Shown here in pieces: positions 52,421 through 61,505 of a stretch of DNA of 64,000 nt (within the stretch, counting starts at the first letter, position 1; every line of letters starts with the position of its first letter). The notes beneath the pieces were generated by a model, which saw only the letters and a program-made list of their open reading frames with translations, was not told where the DNA came from and did no database searches. Source of the DNA: Microcaldota archaeon (GTDB lineage Archaea; Micrarchaeota; Micrarchaeia; Micrarchaeales; Micrarchaeaceae); the NCBI GenBank assembly GCA_021821445.1, contig JAKACK010000001.1, positions 1 through 64,000 of the forward strand, given 5' to 3'. A program made the position numbers and the translations under genes.

Positions 52421-54124
52421 TTGTATATTTTAGGAATATGGGATAATGTAGGATCAGGAGTTGCTTTATTAAATGATAATAGGATTGTTTTTGCAGTTAA
52501 TGAAGAAATTTACACAAAACAAAAATTTGAGTATAAATTTCCAGAAAATTCTATAAAAGCCGCTCTTAAATATTGTAATATAAAAGCTTCAGATATAGAC
52601 CAAATTGTATTTTCGGGAATTGATCCTTTCTTTACTGCATCAAGAGTTATGCCAAATAAAATGGATAATTACTATAAATTTATTATGAAATCTAGTGATA
52701 TTACAAATCATTTAAGTAAAAAACAATTTTTATATTATAAATTTCAAAATCTAAATCCCTCCTTTATGTGTATGAACCTTACAAAAGGTAGAATAAAGGG
52801 TAGATTGAAACATATGAATTTTAACAATTTTAATTTACATTTCGTAAATCATCAGGCCGCACATGCTGCTTATGCTGCATTCACCTCTCCATTTAATAAA
52901 TGCCTATCCATAACTTTGGATGATTTTGGAGATGGAATTTCTGCTTCTGTTTATATTTTAGATAATTTAAAATTTGAAAAAGTAGGAGAAATAAAAAAAC
53001 GTAATTCTATAGGATTATTTTTAAACGAAGCATCAAATATATTGGGATTAAATAATTTTCTTGGGATGGGGGGATTAGATGAATTATCGAATTATTCGTA
53101 TCCCTATTCTTTTGACGATAATAAATTACAGAGTCTGTTTGATAGTCAAGGAACAGGTATTTTTGCAAAATATAATTTAAAAAAACAATATACGTTTTTA
53201 AGAGATATTGCATGGAAAAATAGTAGGGAGAGATTTGCTTATGATGTACAGCAAGAAATTGAATATGTAATATCTAAATTTATAAGCAGTTGCATAGATA
53301 GGTATGGGATAGGGGATGTTGCTTTATCTGGTAATTTAGTATCCAATATGAGTTTAAATAGAAGAATACGAAATTTAGAGAATTTAAAACATTGGTATAT
53401 ACCACCAAATTCTGGAGATGGTGGGATAGCCTTAGGTGAAGCTTTATACTTAAATTATGAAATAAATAGTAAAACTAAATATAGATTTAGTCCAAATTTA
53501 GGTCAGGAATATACAGAGGATGCAATATTAGATGCTTCAAAATTATATAAATTGAGAATTGAAAAAGAAAATATTGAGGATCAAGCTGCGCATGCAGCAG
53601 AATTAATAAATTCGGGGAATTACATCTTATGGTATCAAGGTAGACAGGATTATGACCAAAAATCGTTAGGATCTAGGAGCATATTTGCACCAAGTAAAAA
53701 TATAGAGACTCTTAGGAGATTAAATTTAGATATAAAAAGGAATGAGTGGTTCAGAACTTTTCCTGTATCAATATTAAAAGATAGTGTAGATAACTTAGTT
53801 AATTACGATGATAAAGGAGATGCTCAATACGGCAATATGGATTATTTATTAAAAGAGAATCATTATGATGATTTAAAAGCTGTTTCTAGAATAGATAAAT
53901 CATCAGTAGTTCAAACAATTGATAAAAATAATAACTTAGGGTTATTGCTGAAAAGTATTAAAAAAGATTCTGGTTATGGTGCTGTGTTAAATACAGATTT
54001 AAGCTTTTCAAATTCTACAATAGTAAATGACCCATCAGATGCATTTTATCTGATGAGGATGAGTAATGCTAAGTATATGTTCATAAATGGATTTACCGTA
54101 ATGCGCAATAGTGGGAATTCTTAA
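52421..54124 (+). CDS. NodU/CmcH-type carbamoyltransferase
   Basis: It transfers a carbamoyl group from carbamoyl phosphate, via an adenylate, to a sugar or metabolite hydroxyl. The N-terminal Kae1-like part opens MYILGIWDNVGSGVALL and has VNHQAAHAAYAAF (metal-binding His) and ITLDDFGDG. GNLVSNMSLNRRI and PNSGDGGIALGEALYL are conserved. The C-terminal YrdC-like domain has GRQDYDQKSLGSRSIFA. At 567 residues the length is normal. The start is TTG 52421; a TATA-like CTATAAAAA lies about 20 bases upstream, so the message may be nearly leaderless. The acceptor may be a surface glycan. Confidence 0.9.
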   Translation: MYILGIWDNVGSGVALLNDNRIVFAVNEEIYTKQKFEYKFPENSIKAALKYCNIKASDIDQIVFSGIDPFFTASRVMPNKMDNYYKFIMKSSDITNHLSKKQFLYYKFQNLNPSFMCMNLTKGRIKGRLKHMNFNNFNLHFVNHQAAHAAYAAFTSPFNKCLSITLDDFGDGISASVYILDNLKFEKVGEIKKRNSIGLFLNEASNILGLNNFLGMGGLDELSNYSYPYSFDDNKLQSLFDSQGTGIFAKYNLKKQYTFLRDIAWKNSRERFAYDVQQEIEYVISKFISSCIDRYGIGDVALSGNLVSNMSLNRRIRNLENLKHWYIPPNSGDGGIALGEALYLNYEINSKTKYRFSPNLGQEYTEDAILDASKLYKLRIEKENIEDQAAHAAELINSGNYILWYQGRQDYDQKSLGSRSIFAPSKNIETLRRLNLDIKRNEWFRTFPVSILKDSVDNLVNYDDKGDAQYGNMDYLLKENHYDDLKAVSRIDKSSVVQTIDKNNNLGLLLKSIKKDSGYGAVLNTDLSFSNSTIVNDPSDAFYLMRMSNAKYMFINGFTVMRNSGNS

Positions 54125-54197
54125 TTATCATTTTTAAATTTAAAAAAATAAAAAGTAAAGGTTTATAAATTTTTAAGCTGCTTAACTTTATGATAAT

Positions 54198-54356
54198 ATG
54201 GCAAGTTTAGCTTCACCACAGTCACAGGCTGGTGTACTCAGTTTTTATGACGCACCTACAAATGGTCCAAAGATAGGTCCAAAAATAGTACTAGTTACAA
54301 TAATAGTACTTGCAATTATAATATTAGTAATAAATCATTTCGTTGTATATGCATAA
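54198..54356 (+). CDS. secG: Preprotein translocase subunit Sec61-beta (SecG)
   Basis: Below the ORF track cutoff. The frame from ATG 54198 gives 52 residues with a short cytoplasmic part (SQAGVLSFYDAPTNGPKIGP) and one C-terminal helix (KIVLVTIIVLAIIILVI), the archaeal Sec61-beta pattern. It completes the SecYE channel. A TATA-like GGTTTATAAATTT lies at about 54161-54173, placing transcription start close to the ATG. It converges on the AbrB-like gene, with four bases between stops. Confidence 0.9.
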   Translation: MASLASPQSQAGVLSFYDAPTNGPKIGPKIVLVTIIVLAIIILVINHFVVYA

Positions 54357-54360
54357 AAAA

Positions 54361-55281
54361 TTATGCAGTTTTAAATTCGTCTTTTTTTAGTTCAGTTACA
54401 TCTCCATTTTCAGCTAGTATATATAGTATTGCTCTTACTCCCTCTTCATCTATACCTGTAGCTTTTGATAGATTTTCTACTGAATCACTATTATTTGTTA
54501 TCAAATTCAATAATTTTTCAGAATTGTTTTTTATAAAACTTTTAAGAGAGATGTAAAATTTTTTATTAAAAGCTCTAGTCCCTACAACAAGTCCTTGCCT
54601 TATACTATCCTCTAATGCGATTGATATATTTGTTGCCTCTTCTTCTGTTGGTATTACGACATAACCGTGAGTTTGAAGTTCAGTTATAAATTGTTGGCTT
54701 TGGTCTATTATTTCACCTTCTGAAGGCTTCTTTATTGTATTAGTTATATTTGTTGTGTTATTATCAACTTTTATCTCAGGTTTGGTCTTATTGCTTTCTA
54801 TAGCAGGTTTTTCTTTAATTGAATTATTCTTATTATTATCACTTAAGTCAATTATGTGATTTCTTTTATAATTTGTATTAGCTAAATCTTTATTTCTCAA
54901 TAGGTATTTATCGTATATACTTTTTGATATGCTATATAGAGTATGCCCTTCCTTATTTTTTAGGGGAACAACTATCTTTGACCTTATCAACCTTTGTAAT
55001 ATTGAAATTTCAGAATCGCTTAATTTTACTTTTATAGTGGAGGAGTCTCTCTGATTATACCTTATTGAATCTAGTTTTTTTAAAACTTCAATGTCTTCAT
55101 TTGTAAGTCCATTATTTTTTTCATTATATGTTTTTAATAAAAGATTTGTTATATCACTTTTTTTTGCAAATATAAAATATCTACCTTTATATTTAAAGAA
55201 ATCGACGTCATCCCCATTGGTTATATTTAATGAAGATATAACTTCATAAGGTATATAAACTACTAATTTTTTATTATACAT
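54361..55281 (-). CDS. AbrB-like protein with C-terminal winged-helix domain
   Basis: A 306-residue protein. The first 45 residues (KKLVVYIPYEVISSLNITNGDDVDFFKYKGRYFIF) look like a SpoVT-AbrB swapped-hairpin domain. Residues about 60-140 are helical with a winged-helix flavour (LSDSEISILQRLIRSKIVVPL). An Asn/Lys/Thr-rich linker (about 145-200) separates a final domain with LLNLITNNSDSVENLSKATGIDEEGVRAILYILAENG, another helix-turn-helix. It is probably a DNA-binding regulator; targets unknown. The combination of AbrB and winged-helix domains is not one I recognise. Confidence 0.62.
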   Translation of the reverse strand: MYNKKLVVYIPYEVISSLNITNGDDVDFFKYKGRYFIFAKKSDITNLLLKTYNEKNNGLTNEDIEVLKKLDSIRYNQRDSSTIKVKLSDSEISILQRLIRSKIVVPLKNKEGHTLYSISKSIYDKYLLRNKDLANTNYKRNHIIDLSDNNKNNSIKEKPAIESNKTKPEIKVDNNTTNITNTIKKPSEGEIIDQSQQFITELQTHGYVVIPTEEEATNISIALEDSIRQGLVVGTRAFNKKFYISLKSFIKNNSEKLLNLITNNSDSVENLSKATGIDEEGVRAILYILAENGDVTELKKDEFKTA

Positions 55282-55386
55282 AAATACTTTTGAAATATTA
55301 ACACCTCTTTACAAATATGATTTATTGAAGTACATATATAAGATTTATCTAATTATATTATTTATAAATTAATAAAAGGTTTTAAA

Positions 55387-57285
55387 ATGAGTTTATCGCC
55401 ATATAAAAATATAAAAGATTCTATATCAGAGGTTTTATTAGAATTTGCAGATTCACTTAATTTAAAATTTGATAAAGGTTATATTGATTCTACTATAGAT
55501 TTATCTAAGAACTTTGGAGATTTATCATCAAATTTACTTATAAGATTATCTAAAACAAATGGTATAAATATTGAGGAAGTATCCGAGAAATTAATAGCTA
55601 TGTTTAAAGATTCTAAATATGTTGAGAGTATAAAAATTGATAATGGATTTATAAATATTTTTTTGAATAAAGCGGAAGTTTCCAAATTGGTTTTGAACAG
55701 TATATTCGGTCTTAAAGAGGATTATTTAAAATCAGATTTAGGTAAAGGTAAAAAGGTTATAGTTGAATCTCCAAGTGTAAATCCTGTACACCCTTGGCAT
55801 GTAGGTCAGGTAAGAAGTGCTTTGCTTGGAGATACTATTTCAAATATATTTGAAAATAATGGTTATAATGTTGAGAGAGAAGATTATATTGATGATTTGG
55901 GCCTTCAATCAGCTGAAGCTTTGTGGGGCTTGTTAAATAAGGATAAGCTACCTGCGGAGGATATAAACCCAAATGAAAAATATGATCATTATATAGGAAA
56001 AATCTATGTAGCTGTAAATTCTTACATGAAAGATAATGATATAACAGATGATTTAAAAGAACTATCCCAAAATATGGAAATTGATGGAAGTTATGAGTCA
56101 ATAATGCTAAGAAATTCAGTTGAGGGATATATAAATGCAGAATACCAGACTGCATTTAAATTGAATATATTCCACGATGTTTTAATATGGGAGAGTGATA
56201 TTGTAAAGGATAAATTGCTTCAAAAAGCAATTGATATATTATTAAAAAAGGGAATTGTTGAAAAATCGGATGATGAAAAATATAGAGGATGTATTGTAAT
56301 AAATTATGAAAAAATAAAGGATCTCCCACCACAGATGAAAGGATTAAGAGAACAAATAAAGGTGCTCATAAGGAGTAATGGAACTCCAGATTATCTAGCA
56401 AAGGATATTGCTTTCCATATGTGGAAATTTGGTATAATAAAAAATGATTTAAAATTTAAAGTTTTTATGGATAAAGAGCCAGACGGAAAAGTACTTTATA
56501 CAACTTCACCTAATGGAGAAATGATGGATTTTGGAAATGGGGTAATATCAATTAATACGATAGATGCAAGACAATCCTATGAACAATCTCTAGTAAAATT
56601 ATCTTTGCAATTGACAAGTGATAACAATTTATCAGATGGATTTAAGCATATTGCTTATGGGGTAGTCAATCTTGATAATATTAAATTAGCAGGTAGAAAA
56701 GGCACTTGGATAGGTTATACGGCAGATGATTTAATAGCTGAATCTGAAAATAGAGCTTTAAGTTTGATAAATAATAGATTTAATTTAACGGATGAAGAAA
56801 AAAAGTATGTTTCAGAGAATATAGCTTTAAGTGCAATAAGATATGAATTCTTAAAATTATCAAATGAAAAAGAATTAGTTTTTTCATGGGATAAAGCACT
56901 CAATTTTGAAGGTGATTCTGGACCTTACTGCGAGTACATGCATGCTAGAGCAGTCCATATAATAGAAAATGCGGGTAAACAAGTTAACAAGCAAAATGTA
57001 GATTTTTCATTACTAAATGGAAAATATGAATTTGAACTTATAAAATTACTCTCAATAGGAGTGGACCTTTTAGAAAAATCTTCTATTGAATTAAAAACAA
57101 ATATACTAACAAGTTATCTTTCAAACCTATCCACGCTATTTGGTAAATTTTACGAAACTTCCCCAGTATCAAAAGCAGAATCAGAAAAATTAAAGGATAC
57201 GCGCCTTATGTTGGTGATATCATTTGAATATGTATCTTCAAAATTGATGAAAATACTTGGCATTATACCTTTAAAAAAGATGTAA
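55387..57285 (+). CDS. argS: Arginyl-tRNA synthetase
   Basis: It charges tRNA-Arg. The N-terminal Arg-N domain covers about 1-115. VESPSVNPVHPWHVGQVRSA holds the HIGH site as HVGQ. ERKxDYIDDLGLQ-type residues appear as EDYIDDLGLQSAEALWG. The KMSKS region reads NIKLAGRKGTWIGYTADDL. The C-terminal helical anticodon domain includes SGPYCEYMHARAVHII and ends KLMKILGIIPLKKM. At 632 residues it is normal. The ATG follows AAAAGGTTTTAAA. Its product must charge the intron-containing tRNA-Arg encoded 76 bases downstream, which may be co-transcribed. Confidence 0.96.
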   Translation: MSLSPYKNIKDSISEVLLEFADSLNLKFDKGYIDSTIDLSKNFGDLSSNLLIRLSKTNGINIEEVSEKLIAMFKDSKYVESIKIDNGFINIFLNKAEVSKLVLNSIFGLKEDYLKSDLGKGKKVIVESPSVNPVHPWHVGQVRSALLGDTISNIFENNGYNVEREDYIDDLGLQSAEALWGLLNKDKLPAEDINPNEKYDHYIGKIYVAVNSYMKDNDITDDLKELSQNMEIDGSYESIMLRNSVEGYINAEYQTAFKLNIFHDVLIWESDIVKDKLLQKAIDILLKKGIVEKSDDEKYRGCIVINYEKIKDLPPQMKGLREQIKVLIRSNGTPDYLAKDIAFHMWKFGIIKNDLKFKVFMDKEPDGKVLYTTSPNGEMMDFGNGVISINTIDARQSYEQSLVKLSLQLTSDNNLSDGFKHIAYGVVNLDNIKLAGRKGTWIGYTADDLIAESENRALSLINNRFNLTDEEKKYVSENIALSAIRYEFLKLSNEKELVFSWDKALNFEGDSGPYCEYMHARAVHIIENAGKQVNKQNVDFSLLNGKYEFELIKLLSIGVDLLEKSSIELKTNILTSYLSNLSTLFGKFYETSPVSKAESEKLKDTRLMLVISFEYVSSKLMKILGIIPLKKM

Positions 57286-57361
57286 TATAATCATGTAATT
57301 ACTAAAATTCAAAGAATTTATTAAATAGTTTATTATTAATGTATTAAATAATATGATATGT

Positions 57362-57451
57362 GGGCCCGTAGCTCAGTTTGGAAAGAGCGGCACCCTCCTA
57401 AGGTGAAGGTCACGGGTTCAAAATATTTATATGAAAATCCCGTCGGGCCCG
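57362..57451 (+). tRNA. tRNA-Arg (CCT) with a 15-nt T-loop intron
   Basis: The acceptor GGGCCCG/CGGGCCC pairs fully, with discriminator G. The D-stem is GCTC/GAGC. The anticodon stem GCACC/GGTGA (one G-A mismatch) encloses CTCCTAA, anticodon CCT. The T-stem ACGGG/CCCGT encloses 22 nt instead of 7. TTCA and TGAA pair as a four-base helix flanked by AAA on one side and AAT on the other, a bulge-helix-bulge. Cutting after the second base of each bulge removes 15 nt (57423-57437) and leaves TTCAAAT, a canonical T-loop. The downstream CDS begins 15 bases after the tRNA. Confidence 0.9.
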
Positions 57452-57466
57452 TATAAGGTGGTATTT

Positions 57467-58789
57467 ATGTCGAAAAAGAAAAATTCAAATTTAAAGAAAA
57501 AAGTAGATAAAAAATCAGATTTGAAATCTAAAAGTAAAAACGTAAAGGTTAATGTAAAAAATAAACCTAAACCTATAAAAAGTAAGAAAATTGTTAAATC
57601 TAAAAAATTAGTTAAGAACGATGTTAAGATTGACAGTAAAATAAATAATAATATAAAGAATGTAAAAACTAAGACCAAAACAAACGAAGTAAATAAGATA
57701 AGTAATGATGTTAAAGTACCGAAAATTGACATTCAGGACAACAATAATAAATCGGATAATGGTAAAGAACCATTTTTCTTGATAAAACCTGTAATAAAAA
57801 ATAGAGGTTTGGATTATCTTCATATCTCACTTATAGCTTTGGTAATAATTCTGATTGCATTTATTGCTATATTATCCACATTCCACGTAGTAAAATCCGT
57901 TACATCTTATAAATCATGTCCATATGGTGTATCAAATTCTATATGTATACAACCAAAGTACAATTCTTCACAAGCATTATCTAGTGCTGAAACTTATATT
58001 GCAGGTTACTCAAATTTGAATTCATCTTTATCGTTACTTCCCTACTACATTGATATGAATAAATCTACTGTATCCTATTTGAATAATTCAAAGGAGTGGT
58101 TAGTTGTATTTCCTTATAACGATCCATTGTTAAATGAACAGTACAATATATCAATGTTGCTTTATGGATCAAATCTTTCACTTGTAGAACCATTTACTCA
58201 ATTTATAAGACCTGTATCCGTTACAAAGAATAAAGCAGTAGGTAATGGTGCGATAGATTTAGCAAGTCATACTTATTGCAATACAACAACCCCAATACCA
58301 ACATATTTTATAACAGATCCATATGCTTATGATTCATTAGGATTATTATCAAATGTAATCAATGATTCTAAAGCATTTAATAATAAAATAACTCCAAACT
58401 ATTATTTCATATTTACAGGGTATAGCCAAAGTTTATATTCTAACTATGGAGTCAATAAAACCCAATTAATTGGTAAATACTTAAGTTGCGCATCTACACA
58501 ACCAAATTTTGGAACTTATGTTCAAAATTTAAATAAAATATTTTCATATACACCTTTGAGTAATAAAACATTGGTAGAAGAAGCAATTAAATCTGGCCTG
58601 AATATGAGTGATATGTCATCATGTTTCTACAATATAACAAGTACAATGAATTATCAAGCGGAATTAGCAAAATACTATAATGTTACACAAACACCAGAAA
58701 TAATAGTAAATTGCAAATACGAAACAATACCTGAAAGATTCAATAGTACAGTAAATTATAGCTTATCAAAACTACCAGGTGCAAAATGA
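57467..58789 (+). CDS. Membrane-anchored thioredoxin-fold-like protein
   Basis: The ORF opens at 57431 inside tRNA-Arg; the start is ATG 57467, preceded by AAGGTGG. The product has 440 residues: a Lys/Asn-rich cytoplasmic region (about 1-110, repeats of KSKK-like runs), one helix (LHISLIALVIILIAFIAILSTF), and an outer domain. The end QAELAKYYNVTQTPEIIVNCKYETIPE resembles the DsbA/thioredoxin cis-Pro region (TPEIIVN). No CxxC is evident at the expected site, but cysteines are scattered (SCPYGVSNSIC, HTYCNTT, LSCAST, MSSCFYN). It may act in outer protein folding, or have lost oxidoreductase activity. Confidence 0.6.
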   Translation: MSKKKNSNLKKKVDKKSDLKSKSKNVKVNVKNKPKPIKSKKIVKSKKLVKNDVKIDSKINNNIKNVKTKTKTNEVNKISNDVKVPKIDIQDNNNKSDNGKEPFFLIKPVIKNRGLDYLHISLIALVIILIAFIAILSTFHVVKSVTSYKSCPYGVSNSICIQPKYNSSQALSSAETYIAGYSNLNSSLSLLPYYIDMNKSTVSYLNNSKEWLVVFPYNDPLLNEQYNISMLLYGSNLSLVEPFTQFIRPVSVTKNKAVGNGAIDLASHTYCNTTTPIPTYFITDPYAYDSLGLLSNVINDSKAFNNKITPNYYFIFTGYSQSLYSNYGVNKTQLIGKYLSCASTQPNFGTYVQNLNKIFSYTPLSNKTLVEEAIKSGLNMSDMSSCFYNITSTMNYQAELAKYYNVTQTPEIIVNCKYETIPERFNSTVNYSLSKLPGAK

Positions 58790-58793
58790 TTAA

Positions 58794-59267
58794 ATGTATA
58801 TAATAGTTGGTGTTGATACAGGTAAAACCTCCGCTATAGCATGCTTGAATTTGAGCGGTAATTGTATTTATAAAGCGCACAAGAGAGATGCAGGGGCAGA
58901 GTGGATAATTAATTCAATAGAAAAAATAGGTACGCCTGTAATAATAGCTAATGATAAGCACAATGGAAAAAGTGATATAATAAGAAAGATTAATGCATCT
59001 TTTAATTCAACAATATTTTTGCCTAAAATTGACATACCTGTAAAAAGTAAGAAATTAGAAGCAAGAATAAACAAGATAAAAAACCCACACGAAAGAGACG
59101 CTTACACAGCTGCATTAAGGGCTTATAATAGCTATTCTAATAAGTTAAAACAAGCGGAACATTTAGCTAATGAAAATGGATATAAGAATGTAAACTTACT
59201 CAAAGCAAGAGTGATACAAAAATATTCAGTTAATGAAGTATTTGAAAATAAAAAAGTAAATAGATGA
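58794..59267 (+). CDS. DUF460 family RNase H-like protein
   Basis: A 157-residue archaeal conserved protein. IIVGVDTGKTSAIACLNLSG carries the first acidic residue of an RNase H-like fold. IIANDKHNGKSDIIRKINASF and NPHERDAYTAALRAYN (HERDAxxAA) are the DUF460 signatures and supply further acidic residues. It lacks the long C-terminal coiled coil of the larger DUF460 proteins. A nuclease or Holliday-junction-like role is suspected for the family, not shown. It starts four bases after the preceding stop and ends four bases before the MFS gene. Confidence 0.8.
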   Translation: MYIIVGVDTGKTSAIACLNLSGNCIYKAHKRDAGAEWIINSIEKIGTPVIIANDKHNGKSDIIRKINASFNSTIFLPKIDIPVKSKKLEARINKIKNPHERDAYTAALRAYNSYSNKLKQAEHLANENGYKNVNLLKARVIQKYSVNEVFENKKVNR

Positions 59268-59271
59268 ATCA

Positions 59272-60444
59272 ATGGCAAAAAGTAAAAATTTGTATATCCT
59301 TTATTCTATACTAATTCTTGTTTCATTTACATTTGCAGTTAGATCTTCAAACAATGCATTCATGACAACTATACCACTTTTTGTTGAAAAATATTTTCAT
59401 TTTAATGAGACGGATGTTGGATTAATAGCAGGATTTTCTTCTTTAATAATGTTTTTAACAACTCTTTTTATAAATAGTAGATTGAATTCAAAATCCCGCA
59501 GATACTTATTTATTTTTTCTAATGTGCTGATAACAATTTCTTTGTTATTGATAATTTATTCTACAGTATTTTCTGTATGGCTTTATGTATTATTCATAAG
59601 CTTTTCAGCTGGAATAATAATGCCAAATATAATAACATCGGCAGGAGATTATTCTGATAGAAGGATAAGAGAAAGAATGATGGGTATATATACTTTGGCA
59701 TTGAGTGCAAGCTTAATAGTTGGACCTACGCTAGAGGGATTAGTACTTGATTATTTCCCACTAAAATATGGATTTCTTTTATTTGCACCTATAAGTGCTA
59801 TTGCGGTTATATTATCACCTTTTATGAAGTTTCCTGAATCGAAATCAGAGGAATCAAAAGATGTAAAAGTTTTCTCAAATCCGGGTTTTAAAGTTGCAAT
59901 CTTTTCTATATTAACCTATAATGTACCTTTTGCAATGATTATATATTTTAGCGGTATATTTGCAGAACAAACTTTTAAAATGCCATACTCGATTATAATG
60001 CTTCTTTTCTCATTGTTATTTACCGTATCCTTTATATCAAGAGGTATTCTTTCATACTTTGTACCTTCAAATCTTTGGAGGTATATAAAATTTTCAATGC
60101 TTATGACTGCTATAGGTGTATCTGTTATATTTCTTAGTAGAGACGTTTTATTTTATGTTATAGGTATAATGCTTCTTGGAATACCGCACGGACTCACTTA
60201 TCCTCTATCAATATCTTCAATAGGTAGATCATTTGATATAAACAAACGTAATAAAGCAAATAGCTATTTCTTCGCTATAATCATGCTGATAAATATAGTT
60301 GTACCTACTGCAGCTGGATTATTGATAGATCATATAGGATTTAGAAATGTTATGGTACTTATAGTACCAATTATAATAGTGCTATTCATTTTAGCTAGAA
60401 GAGAAATAAAATTTATAAAACTGAATAAATTATCTGAAAGATAA
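59272..60444 (+). CDS. MFS family transporter
   Basis: A 390-residue protein with twelve hydrophobic segments. NNAFMTTIPLFVEKYFHFNETDVGLIAG is the typical first-helix/loop pattern, and SGIIMPNI-like and DYSDRRIRERMMGIYTLALS segments match the carrier fold. A charged loop (KFPESKSEESKDVKVF) separates the halves. Substrate unknown. It follows the DUF460 gene by four bases, so they share a transcript. The organism thus has at least two MFS carriers in this window, which may serve nutrient uptake or drug export. Confidence 0.85.
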   Translation: MAKSKNLYILYSILILVSFTFAVRSSNNAFMTTIPLFVEKYFHFNETDVGLIAGFSSLIMFLTTLFINSRLNSKSRRYLFIFSNVLITISLLLIIYSTVFSVWLYVLFISFSAGIIMPNIITSAGDYSDRRIRERMMGIYTLALSASLIVGPTLEGLVLDYFPLKYGFLLFAPISAIAVILSPFMKFPESKSEESKDVKVFSNPGFKVAIFSILTYNVPFAMIIYFSGIFAEQTFKMPYSIIMLLFSLLFTVSFISRGILSYFVPSNLWRYIKFSMLMTAIGVSVIFLSRDVLFYVIGIMLLGIPHGLTYPLSISSIGRSFDINKRNKANSYFFAIIMLINIVVPTAAGLLIDHIGFRNVMVLIVPIIIVLFILARREIKFIKLNKLSER

Positions 60445-60666
60445 ACTACTTTTATCTTTCACTTTTTATTATCATAATAAGAGTTGACAAAATTTTGGAA
60501 AATAAAAGATATCAATTTAATAATTTTCATTTTTAATTAGAATTATTTTAAGTATTATTTTAATATTAAATTTTAATAAAATAAAAAACAAGAATAACCT
60601 GTGTATTATTTCATTAATTTAATACCAAGTTTATAAATTCTTAGGTTTAAGATCGCAAGGCCTAAA

Positions 60667-60879
60667 TTAAAAAATTATCTTCTTTACGGACTTTTTTTTA
60701 TGATCTCCTATAGAAGTCATGACAGCCTGAAGCCATACAGTTTGAATAAGAGTGATCGCTTTTTCATTTGCCTCTTTTTTAGGATATTTTGAATACCTAT
60801 CTTTCAATGACTTTTTATAATTCTCACAGATTTTTTCTCTATCTTTTAGATTTGGAATAATTTTTCTTTTTTGATAATA
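60667..60879 (-). pseudogene. Coding-like segment without a start, +1 frame of the gene at 60839
   Basis: On the minus strand, after a TGA at 60882-60880, about 70 codons stay open with coding character: CENYKKSLKDRYSKYPKKEA, ITLIQTVWLQAVMTSIGDHK, ending SVKKIIF. There is no ATG, GTG or TTG near its 5' end. It overlaps the end of the 60839 gene in the +1 frame, at an A-rich stretch (TCAAAAAAGAAAAATT). One lost base would fuse the two into a protein of about 200 residues. A frameshift mutation, sequence error or programmed +1 shift are all possible. The remaining gap, 60445-60666, shows only AT-rich DNA. Confidence 0.4.
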
Positions 60880-61270
60880 TCACAGCAGTTGCAATTGCCG
60901 ATGCAAGTAAAATAGCAGTCCTTAAATTATCTTCATTATTTTTATTGCCAATAACATAGTTTAAAGCTTGATTCAGTTTATTTATTATATTAATTACTTT
61001 TTCTGATTCTTTATCTGTGTTTTTGCTTTTAAAATCTATTTTATTAGCAAGCTTTGGAATGTCTTTTTCTGATAAGTGGTGTGTTATTCCATTTTTTGTG
61101 GAGTTTATATAGAGAATAATCTCATTAAATGATTTGTCATTTTTAAATTCAGATGCTATTTCTTTAGGATTTTTAGACCCCAAATATGAAATAGCATTTT
61201 GCCCTTTAATAGACCAATCTTTTTCTTTTTTTGTGAAATATTCATATAGGAGATAATCACTATTTAACAT
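60839..61270 (-). CDS. Small protein with C-terminal membrane helix, possibly truncated
   Basis: A 143-residue protein of unknown family. The N-terminal part is charged and helical (LLYEYFTKKEKDWSIKGQNAISYLG, FNEIILYINSTKNGITHHLSEKDIPKLANKI). A hydrophobic stretch (RTAILLASAIATAVILS) sits at about 118-134, followed by KKKNYSKSKR. In the +1 frame the sequence continues as another 60 or so coding-like codons, so the annotated end may be the result of a frameshift. If fused, the helix would be internal. Confidence 0.5.
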   Translation of the reverse strand: MLNSDYLLYEYFTKKEKDWSIKGQNAISYLGSKNPKEIASEFKNDKSFNEIILYINSTKNGITHHLSEKDIPKLANKIDFKSKNTDKESEKVINIINKLNQALNYVIGNKNNEDNLRTAILLASAIATAVILSKKKNYSKSKR

Positions 61271-61505
61271 ATTAATTTACCTACACATATTAACTTTTTT
61301 TAATATTAATATTTAGATATTTCTATGATTATTGTACTTATTAGGACATTATAAAATTTATATTTTATTTACCCGTAACAGGATACAATTGCGTAATTCA
61401 ATAAATACCTTGCCTGAACTTGTAATAATGTGTGAAATGCAATAATTGCATTATTTTAATACTCTCTTTATTTTTGTTTATAGGTAGATTTAAAAAAAAT
61501 AGTAA

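Noticed and set aside
57431-57466. Start of the 452-codon ORF at ATG 57431
   Set aside because: This ATG lies inside the intron of tRNA-Arg; ATG 57467 has an AAGGTGG ribosome site directly upstream.
60862-60882. Classic -1 slippery heptamer A AAA AAG near the end of the 60839 gene
   Set aside because: The heptamer is in the right phase, but the -1 frame reaches TAA after six codons. The coding-like continuation is in +1, so a -1 shift does not explain it.
61436-61452. AATGCAAT-A-ATTGCATT dyad
   Set aside because: Short and in an AT-rich gap with no nearby promoter it would clearly control; likely chance.
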